16,360 nt of DNA from the NCBI GenBank assembly GCA_900128395.1, contig LT649680.1:1-16360 (forward strand). Reading direction: 5' to 3'. Made by a program: the position numbers and the translations under genes. The DNA is from Stramenopiles sp. TOSAG23-2. Its lineage: Eukaryota; Sar. Shown in pieces: positions 1 to 6,439 of this stretch (its first letter is position 1; each line of letters opens with the position of its first letter). The notes beneath the pieces were generated by a model. It ran no database searches and had not been told where the DNA came from. It saw only the letters and a program-made list of their open reading frames with translations.

Positions 1-2
1 AA

Positions 3-32
3 GAGGATGAAATTGTTAAAATGACGATGTAA
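3..32 (+). CDS. possible last codons of a gene entering from the left edge
   Basis: Frame 3 of the plus strand is open from the window edge for nine codons (EDEIVKMTM) and then stops at TAA. The other two plus frames stop within 23 bases. The charged start of this short read would suit a protein C-terminus, and the gene would then converge on the TPM/RING gene with about 400 bp between the stops. Nine codons in AT-rich DNA are weak evidence and no family can be named. Confidence 0.2.
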   Translation, partial: EDEIVKMTM

Positions 33-437
33 TTTTTACATGTATTTTGTGTTTTAAAAAATGGATATTTTTATAATTTAATGATTTCTATGAATTTTAT
101 ACTTTATTTTAGTCATTTCTGTAAATTAATAATTTATTTAAGTACAAATTTTAATGTAAAAATTTGATGCCAGAAATTCTGCTATCCCTAATTTCTGAAA
201 ACAAGAAATGTCAAAATTATTTTGCCAATTGATAGGAAAAATGGTATACTAGTGGAGCCTAAGTTTAAAATGGTATTTTCACTGTTTTTCCTTTGTTTTC
301 ATGTAATGAAATGAAAAATCCACCATCATAACAATGAAATATAAGAATTTAGGTTGAAAATGTTAAAAATGATGAAATATGATGAAAAATATGCGCAATC
401 CTATATTGTTACTGTATTTTAGTGAATCTGAATAATT
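33..437. other. AT-rich non-coding stretch, 3' flank of the TPM/RING gene
   Basis: About 400 bp with stops in all frames and no ORF worth noting. It is rich in TAAT, TTTT and ATGAAA words, with a loose run of ATGATGAAA-type repeats around 300-390. It should hold the 3' UTR and poly(A) site of the minus-strand gene that ends at 438. No RNA gene or clear hairpin is visible. Confidence 0.5.
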
Positions 438-2378
438 TTACCAACTTCCCGAACTTCCTCCACCTTTGCCACTCCACGAGCTTCCAGAGCTGCTCCCACT
501 ACTACTACCACTGCTATTTTTGGAGGATTTCTTTATCGAATCCCACCAACTATCACTTTTACTATTAGTTTGCTTACTTGAGTCACCTACAACAGACCTT
601 TTCACTTCACTCTTTTGAACATCAAGGTACCATGTCGACGATGGATCTCGACCTCGTAAAATAGCTGGAACGGTTGTAGTGACAGCAGCTGTTGAACTGG
701 AAGTTGTTGATGTAGATGCGTTACTATTGCTGTTAATATTGTTTACAGCATTTGCCACGTAAATGTTATTTATCGTAGTATTTCTTGCTCTATCACGATT
801 ATAAGTATCGTAAGTACTTCCTCTTCCATTTCCATAAGATATTTCATTCCAAAAATCATTTACATCATTATATGCATAGTTGTTTCGGTATCGGCGTCGC
901 ATACGAGCATATCGATGGTGACGATTTCTCCCATATAAAACTGATCCCCATGCCCAAGATGTTAATATTGCTATACGCACACCATACCTGATTCCACGTG
1001 GATATACACTATTAACTCTCCATCGGTTATGGTATTGAATATCAGCAGTTTCCCCATCCATGCTTACACGAAGGATGGTCGCTGGTAAATGCTCCGTGAT
1101 TCCCAATATGGAGTGTCGAGAGGTACGAACGTATACTCGATCACCAAATCTATATGCACCATGTCTATCGTTGCCTTCGTTTTCTGCTTCGTTGCCTCCA
1201 ACGGCTTCCACACCCGGTGCTGTTGGCATTGGTAAACCATCAAGCTCTGGAACGTTTCCAGTCAAAATATTTGCTCTACATAATGGACATGTTGAACGAT
1301 TTTGTATCCAACGATCAATACATGATGTGTGGAAAGAATGTCCACATGCAAGGGTACGAACACGATTAACACGATTTACTTGCTCCTCATTCTCCTTCTT
1401 TTCCCTTTCAACGCGATAGCTTCTGAAGCAATAAGCAAATGCAAGTACGGATACAATTTTATTCCTTTTTCCTGCTTTCCAAAAATTGTAATAAACAAGA
1501 ACGCCAGCAGTACATATGTTCAAAATAGTTGGATACCAACGTTTAAGACTAATTAAATCACTTAGATACCACCTACGTTCATACCCAGTTAAATTTTCCA
1601 TATCAACATCAAACATTGAAGGTCCATTCGTTGATTCTAGACATATACCGCAAATATCATCATCTTCACGATTATCATCTTCACCCTCATTACCATCATA
1701 TAGCTGACTACTAGCTTCATTGCTTTGCTCATTTTCAAGACCTCTAGTAGTTTCATATTTACAATTTGCAATGACATTGTGCTTCAATATAGAATACGAG
1801 AAAAAGATTAACAATGGAGAGATAAACACACCCCTCCAACGTCCTAACCAGGATGTAAAAATTTCATAATTTTTGTTATATTCCATCAATCGTTCAATCT
1901 CTTGAAGGCCAACCGTTGCAGCTTCCATATACTTTTCCTTCTTCAAATACGGACCCATTTTATTAATGACACTATCTCCTTGAGAATCCGTTATTAACCG
2001 TTTACCACCCGTATGTACTCGTAGTAGGCGATCTTTCAGCGCAATGATTAGCAGAACAGCCCCTTCCGGCTCTATTTCCTGTCGATTTCGTTTGGCTAAT
2101 AATACATTATTACTAAATGCTTTTAATAAGTTTTGTTTCATCTTTTTAGACCCGGTAGCAATGGGCGCTACTTGGGATATAGAATTCAAGAACATTAAAT
2201 TCAAATAATTACTCTCTTTCAACATATCTTTCGCTCTTTTGAAAAGTCTGTTATATTTATTTCCTTCTCTAGCAGCATAGTATTTTTCAGCATAACTAAA
2301 TATATTACTATTTTGCATTAAGTTAATTGCTGCTTCAACTGGCGTTATTAAAGATGTTTTTTTATTAAACAACGACAT
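438..2378 (-). CDS. TPM-domain membrane protein with an interrupted RING-H2 and an SH3/Tudor-like module
   Basis: A predicted membrane protein of 646 residues, starting at an ATG and ending in TAA. Residues about 25-170 resemble the TPM (YgcG/TLP18.3/Psb32-like) domain, most clearly from [20 protein letters not shown] (105-124) to the GLQEIERLM helix (157-165). A hydrophobic segment follows at 184-198, then an acidic linker (226-241). The eight RING-H2 ligands are C243, C246, C345, H347, H350, C353, C364 and C367. The gap between C246 and C345 is 98 residues and holds two hydrophobic stretches (284-299 and 307-319) joined by KAGKRNK. Residues 409-466 look like a small SH3/Tudor-type barrel. 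The tail is Ser/Gly-rich and ends in GSSGSW, like the Gly/Ser tails ending in Trp of many bacterial TPM proteins. The likely role is a membrane-bound E3 ubiquitin ligase; substrate and membrane are unknown. No N-terminal signal peptide is obvious. It is divergent from ATAD3. Confidence 0.82.
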   Translation of the reverse strand: MSLFNKKTSLITPVEAAINLMQNSNIFSYAEKYYAAREGNKYNRLFKRAKDMLKESNYLNLMFLNSISQVAPIATGSKKMKQNLLKAFSNNVLLAKRNRQEIEPEGAVLLIIALKDRLLRVHTGGKRLITDSQGDSVINKMGPYLKKEKYMEAATVGLQEIERLMEYNKNYEIFTSWLGRWRGVFISPLLIFFSYSILKHNVIANCKYETTRGLENEQSNEASSQLYDGNEGEDDNREDDDICGICLESTNGPSMFDVDMENLTGYERRWYLSDLISLKRWYPTILNICTAGVLVYYNFWKAGKRNKIVSVLAFAYCFRSYRVEREKKENEEQVNRVNRVRTLACGHSFHTSCIDRWIQNRSTCPLCRANILTGNVPELDGLPMPTAPGVEAVGGNEAENEGNDRHGAYRFGDRVYVRTSRHSILGITEHLPATILRVSMDGETADIQYHNRWRVNSVYPRGIRYGVRIAILTSWAWGSVLYGRNRHHRYARMRRRYRNNYAYNDVNDFWNEISYGNGRGSTYDTYNRDRARNTTINNIYVANAVNNINSNSNASTSTTSSSTAAVTTTVPAILRGRDPSSTWYLDVQKSEVKRSVVGDSSKQTNSKSDSWWDSIKKSSKNSSGSSSGSSSGSSWSGKGGGSSGSW

Positions 2379-2619
2379 ATTGGTATATTTATATGAATAT
2401 AGTTATATATATTGTTACATATACTAAGCAAGAAAGAAGACACTGTTTAATATACAAAAAAACTACCGCAATAGTATATATACAATCTATACAATTACTA
2501 ATATATATATCTATATCTATGTCCACCATCTATCATCAATAAATAAAATACATCTTTTTAGTTTAAAGATTGGATTGGTAAAAGCCAGAAAGGATATTGA
2601 GAGCGTAAAAGCTCACACA

Positions 2620-2721
2620 ATGGCCCAACTATACGACGAAGTTCCCACCAATGTGCCAATGTTATTACCCTGCCGGGCCTGGAATATCAGGTCCCTTAAT
2701 AATCTTACGACTAATGTATGA
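2620..2721 (+). CDS. possible 33-codon small ORF upstream of ATAD3
   Basis: An ATG in a good eukaryotic context (A at -3, G at +4) opens a 33-codon frame ending in TGA. The product begins MAQLYDEVPTNVPMLL and has no low-complexity bias, and the DNA here is GC-richer than the surroundings. It lies 394 bp before the ATAD3 start, so it could be a uORF in a long leader, a separate micropeptide, or chance. I recognise no family. Confidence 0.2.
   Translation: MAQLYDEVPTNVPMLLPCRAWNIRSLNNLTTNV
2675..2695. repeat. GC-rich hairpin with a one-base bulge
   Basis: GGGCCTG (2675-2681) can pair with CAGG and CCC (2688-2691 and 2693-2695), with T2692 bulged and a 6-base loop. It is one of the few GC-rich stems in the non-coding DNA of the window. 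It lies inside the small ORF at 2620-2721. Confidence 0.35.
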
Positions 2722-2815
2722 ATGGTATCACCATGTACCATCGTATTTCTTATTAACTAGTATACTATATAGTCGTCTATTTCCTTAAAGAGCTAAATAT
2801 TTGCGAAAGTATATT

Positions 2816-2839
2816 GCGAATACGCGAATACGCGAATAC
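2816..2839 (+). repeat. three perfect tandem copies of GCGAATAC
   Basis: The octamer GCGAATAC occurs at 2816-2823, 2824-2831 and 2832-2839 without a mismatch, with a related TTGCGAAAG just upstream at about 2801. It is 277 bp before the ATAD3 ATG in the divergent promoter region. CG-containing words are scarce in this AT-rich non-coding DNA, so clustered copies suggest protein-binding sites or a short slippage expansion. Confidence 0.5.
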
Positions 2840-2861
2840 CAGTGGAATACCACAGGGAATA

Positions 2862-2871
2862 TTGGCCAGCC
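2862..2871 (+). promoter_or_regulatory. decamer TTGGCCAGCC, shared with the other divergent promoter
   Basis: TTGGCCAGCC lies 244 bp before the ATAD3 ATG. The same ten bases occur on the minus strand at 10259-10268 in the only other divergent intergenic region. A regulatory role is inferred from this repeated placement and from high GC in AT-rich surroundings. Confidence 0.35.
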
Positions 2872-3115
2872 GCCAGGAACAACCAGGAATACATCTCTCT
2901 TTTCTTAGAACCACAAGTTAAATATAAAGTTACTGTATGTAGGTACAAAAGTCTTCATTGTAGATATCTTACCTCGTCGTCGTCGTATATACATCATCAG
3001 GGGTCAATACAAACAACCAAAAGAAAAGTAGTAGAACATATATATATATATATATATACAACACATTATTCGTATTGTTTTGTTTTTTTATTGATTCTAT
3101 TGTTTAAAAAAAAAT

Positions 3116-4903
3116 ATGTTTAGAATACCTAGCTTTGGTGGTGGTGGTGGTAATGCTGGAAATAATGGTATACCAAATATACCAATACCTCCTCCAAATA
3201 TTCCAAATAACAATAACAACAACAACAACAACAACAACAACAACGATAACAACAATAAAAAAAAGGATGATGATGATAAGAAATTTCAAGGGTTTGATCC
3301 ACGTGGATTTGAACGCGCTGCTGAAGCGTCAAAAGAGTTGAATAAATCAAAATATGTAAAGGAGGCAATCGAAATGGCAAAAGATTCAGAAAAAACCAAA
3401 CAAATGGAATATCAAGCTATTATTGCAGAACGTAATGCACAGGCAAAGCAGCTTGAATTAAAAAGGCAACAAGTTATGGAGGAAGAACGGCGTAAAACAA
3501 TCGAGCAAGAAGCCTACTTGCAAGAAAAGCAAGCAAGATACCAAGACAAATTACAACGCGACAGAATGAAGGAAGAACTTGCTGCGAAAAGAAGCATGCA
3601 AAATGATCTGGTTAGAAAACAAGAGGAAGCGACGAAACGTATGGAAGCTGAAAAAAGAGCTACGTTGGAAAAAGAATTAAGTGCAAGAAGACAAGCAGAA
3701 ATAGATCGAGTACGTGCAGAGACAAAAGGTAAAATTGAACATGAACGTGCAAATCATCATCTGCATTTGGAAAAATTGCATGCAGAAGCGGAGGAGAATC
3801 GTACTACTGTGTTAGAAGCAACTAAAATTGCAGCTCAAGCAATTGGGGATGGATTGACAAATTATCTTAATGACAAAGAGAAAATTACACGGACTGTTAT
3901 TGGTTTAAGTTGTCTGGCGTTGGGTGTATATACAGCAAAAGCCGGAACTACTGTAGTCGGTAACTACATCGGAGCTAGGCTAGGAAAGCCATCATTAGTT
4001 CGCGATACTTCCAAACGTACATTGTTAGATTTTGTAAAGCACCCATTCAAAACAACGAAAGAAGTATTGTTCAAAAATAAAGTTGGAGATGCATTAGATG
4101 GTGTTATTTTAGATAAAACATTGGAATCAAGATTAAAAACTGTATCAACCTCTACTCAAAACACGAAGGTAAATGGTGCACCATATCGTAATTTATTATT
4201 ATATGGGCATCCAGGTACAGGTAAAACCATGTTTGCGAAAAATTTAGCACAGCATAGTAATTTAGACTATGCAATCATGACTGGTGGGGATGTAGCACCA
4301 TTAGGTAGGGAAGGTGTAACAGAAATGCATAAAATATTCGATTGGGCGCAAACATCCAAGAAAGGCTTATTACTTTTTGTAGATGAGGCAGATGCATTTT
4401 TACGAAAACGTACTGGTGCTGATGGAGAAATTTCAGAAGATATGCGAAATGCATTAAATGCATTTTTATATCGTACGGGGGAAGCTTCAACTAATTTCAT
4501 GGTAGTATTTGCTAGTAATCAACCAGAACAATTAGATTGGGCTGTACAAGATCGTGTAGATGAAATCGTAGAATTTACATTACCAGGTCTTGATGAAAGA
4601 GTTGCATTGGTAAAGCAATATTTTGATATGTATGTAAAAAATCCACAACCAGCAAACCAAAGCATGTTTGGTGGTAGTAATGCTAAAAAAATTGAGATAA
4701 CTGGTGATTTTGATGTTGAAGATAAGTTAACAGAATATGCAAAAAAGTTAGAGAATTTTTCAGGCCGTGAAATTTCAAAGTTAGGTATAGCATGGCAAGC
4801 ATCTGCATATGGTTCGCATAAAGGTGAATTAACAGAGGAGATGATGGATGTTGTGTTTGAAATTGCATTGGCACAACATACACAAAAGATTGATTGGAGG
4901 TAA
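3116..4903 (+). CDS. ATAD3: ATAD3-family mitochondrial AAA+ ATPase
   Basis: A 595-residue ATAD3 homologue, close to the usual family length and alignable over its whole length. ATAD3 is an inner-membrane mitochondrial AAA+ ATPase linked to nucleoid, cristae and cholesterol/ER-contact functions. The N-terminus is Gly/Pro/Asn-rich with a run of 13 Asn (31-43). The FDPRGFERAAEA motif (60-71) is family-typical. A long charged coiled coil (about 75-232) is followed by a membrane segment (258-275) and the conserved ARLGKPSLVRDTS stretch (287-299). The AAA core has Walker A GHPGTGKT (364-371), Walker B LLLFVDEADAF (418-428), sensor-1 N468 in ASNQP, arginine finger R480 in QDRVDE, and GRE of sensor 2 (550-552). 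Walker A has His at 365 where Pro is usual. The start at 3116 is the only ATG that keeps the N-terminal module. An AATAAA 72 bp after the stop (4975-4980) may be the poly(A) signal. Confidence 0.96.
   Translation: MFRIPSFGGGGGNAGNNGIPNIPIPPPNIPNNNNNNNNNNNNNDNNNKKKDDDDKKFQGFDPRGFERAAEASKELNKSKYVKEAIEMAKDSEKTKQMEYQAIIAERNAQAKQLELKRQQVMEEERRKTIEQEAYLQEKQARYQDKLQRDRMKEELAAKRSMQNDLVRKQEEATKRMEAEKRATLEKELSARRQAEIDRVRAETKGKIEHERANHHLHLEKLHAEAEENRTTVLEATKIAAQAIGDGLTNYLNDKEKITRTVIGLSCLALGVYTAKAGTTVVGNYIGARLGKPSLVRDTSKRTLLDFVKHPFKTTKEVLFKNKVGDALDGVILDKTLESRLKTVSTSTQNTKVNGAPYRNLLLYGHPGTGKTMFAKNLAQHSNLDYAIMTGGDVAPLGREGVTEMHKIFDWAQTSKKGLLLFVDEADAFLRKRTGADGEISEDMRNALNAFLYRTGEASTNFMVVFASNQPEQLDWAVQDRVDEIVEFTLPGLDERVALVKQYFDMYVKNPQPANQSMFGGSNAKKIEITGDFDVEDKLTEYAKKLENFSGREISKLGIAWQASAYGSHKGELTEEMMDVVFEIALAQHTQKIDWR
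3208..3262 (+). repeat. AAC/AAT trinucleotide run inside ATAD3
   Basis: A nearly pure AAC run, interrupted by AAT and one GAT codon and then followed by an A-run, encodes 13 Asn, Asp, three Asn and three Lys. It sits between the Pro-rich N-terminus and the conserved FDP motif, so length changes should be tolerated. It looks like ordinary triplet slippage. Confidence 0.7.
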
Positions 4904-5105
4904 AAAGAAAAATTAAATGAAAATATTACGAGTTCGTATGAAGAGTAGGAATTATCATGAGTAAATTAAAACAAAATAAATTATGCGTAAATTAATATAT
5001 TTTAAAATTTTTAAAATATATGATATTATGATATGATACATGTATGTACATCAAACGAAAAGTATAAAATACGTTCTCTCCAAAAGAATACACAGCATCA
5101 CACTC
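4904..5105. terminator. convergent 3' region with a 27-bp A/T palindrome
   Basis: ATAD3 and TMEM115 converge here with 202 bp between stops. At 4995-5021 the arms ATATATTTTAAAA and TTTTAAAATATAT are perfect inverted repeats around a single T (5008). An AATAAA for the plus-strand gene lies at 4975-4980. A shared 3'-end role is inferred from position; pure A/T palindromes also arise easily in such DNA. Confidence 0.4.
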
Positions 5106-6041
5106 TCATACTTCCATTGGCGTACTTTTTATTGTTTTGCCTTTCATCAAAATTGGACTAGCACTTCCTAATTGCGATAATTTTTTATCTAATAATTCAA
5201 GTGCCTTTGCACGTCTACGTTCAGCTACTTGATGGGATGTCGCCGGTGCACTTAAAAAATTATTCCCAGAATATCCACTTGCTCTACTGCTAGATTTTCT
5301 ACAGACGGTAAAATACAATGCATGAGCAAACTCCCCAATAAATCTTGCCAACAAATGTGTTGGTGGAGGAAATAAATCTTCAAACTTAAATTCAATTTTA
5401 GGACATGCATTATTGTTGCCATCACCAAGATGATTCCCTAATCTCCACCTTTTTAAATACAAAAATGATCCGAAAAAGGAAAAATAAATGAACGGTAACT
5501 CTACCATCATAATACCTCGCAAAATTGTTGCTATTACAACACTTGTAAGAGGTAAATAACGTAATTTAAGCTCTGATAAATATGGGATGGAACTTTCTGG
5601 AAACAATTGAACAATTCCCATGATAAGCGCAACAATCAAACCCCATGTTCCATGCATGCTACTATACAAATAGCCTTCATTTTCAAAACAAATATAAAAT
5701 ATTATATGATATACAAACGTACAACCACCAGCATACAATTGTATAGTAAATAAAAACACTGCTAACTGTTTTGTATTCCATGTTACTTCTAAATGACTTC
5801 CAAGCAAATAAAATGTTGCTACACTAAATACCATGGATACAAAATTTGTTTCTAAAAAACTGCTAGTTACAAGATTCCATACGTTTAAATGTCTAAAAGT
5901 ATTTGCTGCGATAAGGGAAAAATAATTTTCACACGGAACACCTATTGCATTTAAAAAAAATAATAATATTATTATAAAAGTAATACTAGCTACTAATGGA
6001 ACTTTTTTAAAATCTTTTTGCAGTCGTAACTCTAGTAACAT
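5106..6041 (-). CDS. TMEM115: TMEM115-family rhomboid-like Golgi membrane protein
   Basis: A 311-residue multi-pass protein matching TMEM115 (DUF1751), a rhomboid-like pseudoprotease that in animals works in Golgi organisation and retrograde transport. Family marks are the WNLVTSSFLE motif (55-64), the LLGSHLEVTWNT region (79-90), MHGTWGLIVALIMG (129-142) and, after the membrane part, FEDLFPPP (220-227) and the basic AERRRAKALELLDKKL helix (273-288). Hydrophobic segments lie near 15-33, 66-82, 93-118, 130-146, 164-181 and 182-196. The rhomboid GxSG serine motif is absent where HGTWG stands, so no protease activity is expected. The C-terminal third is a soluble tail. It reads in the same direction as the Tex homologue upstream, with 398 bp between them, so it probably has its own promoter. 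Confidence 0.88.
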   Translation of the reverse strand: MLLELRLQKDFKKVPLVASITFIIILLFFLNAIGVPCENYFSLIAANTFRHLNVWNLVTSSFLETNFVSMVFSVATFYLLGSHLEVTWNTKQLAVFLFTIQLYAGGCTFVYHIIFYICFENEGYLYSSMHGTWGLIVALIMGIVQLFPESSIPYLSELKLRYLPLTSVVIATILRGIMMVELPFIYFSFFGSFLYLKRWRLGNHLGDGNNNACPKIEFKFEDLFPPPTHLLARFIGEFAHALYFTVCRKSSSRASGYSGNNFLSAPATSHQVAERRRAKALELLDKKLSQLGSASPILMKGKTIKSTPMEV

Positions 6042-6439
6042 GTTTTTTTTGCAATATTTACTAAATATGCAATTCGTTTATTTTGGCAAAATGATGTATT
6101 ACAATAATATCCAGCTACAGCTACAAAAAAATATATGAAGAAACAATTTTGATTGTGGATAAAATGGACCTGAATCGACAAGTTTATGTATCAGTTTTTA
6201 TCTAATTAATCTTTATTTAAAAATAAATATTCAAAAAAAATAAAATTATTATTGTTGCTATTATTATACAGGTAATAATCTAAATCATCATCAGGTTAAG
6301 GTGGTTGTGCGTTCTCCACCTTAAAAACAGTCTGAACCCCTTAAATGGACCATTATTTATGATTAAATATATATAATTAATATATACTACGTAAACACTA
6401 GAAATAATGAATAGCACAATACTATAATATAGAAGCAAT
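6042..6439. other. intergenic region between the Tex homologue and TMEM115
   Basis: This AT-rich 398 bp holds the 3' flank of the Tex/SRBD1 homologue and the 5' flank of TMEM115, both on the minus strand. The only clear structure is the perfect 9-bp hairpin at 6296-6324. A GGTTCA-containing stretch on the minus strand near 6336-6342 does not fit a tRNA T arm. No ORF of note. Confidence 0.5.
6296..6324. repeat. perfect 9-bp inverted repeat, hairpin-forming
   Basis: TTAAGGTGG (6296-6304) and CCACCTTAA (6316-6324) are exact reverse complements around an 11-base loop. The stem has four G/C pairs, unusual in this flank. It lies 116 bp after the stop of the Tex homologue and about 255 bp before the TMEM115 ATG, so it could be a 3' UTR stem or a promoter site. 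No T-run follows it on the minus strand, so it is not a bacterial-style terminator. Confidence 0.5.

Larger units (their letters stand above)
2379..3115. promoter_or_regulatory. divergent intergenic region between the TPM/RING gene and ATAD3
   Basis: This 737-bp region must carry the promoters of both flanking genes. Its ends are AT-rich, with a TA dinucleotide run at about 3039-3058. The centre (about 2570-2910) is far richer in GC; 2641-2700 is 50% G+C. The centre holds a small hairpin, three tandem copies of GCGAATAC, a 33-codon ATG ORF, the decamer TTGGCCAGCC and several GGAATA(C/T) words near 2681, 2844, 2856 and 2886. No tRNA B box or known snRNA motif was found. Promoter function is inferred from gene orientation. 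Confidence 0.55.

Noticed and set aside
1359-1585. Intron inside the RING of the TPM/RING gene
   Set aside because: The frame stays open, the residues look protein-like with two hydrophobic segments, and no acceptor with a pyrimidine tract precedes the third ligand. Kept only as an alternative.
2842-3123. 93-codon plus-strand frame just before ATAD3
   Set aside because: It opens at GTG, not ATG, runs through a TA repeat and overlaps the ATAD3 start. Composition is that of leader DNA.
6290-6350. Possible tRNA or small RNA around the hairpin
   Set aside because: A GGTTCA-like word is present on the minus strand, but the remaining T-arm bases, anticodon stem and acceptor pairing cannot be drawn.
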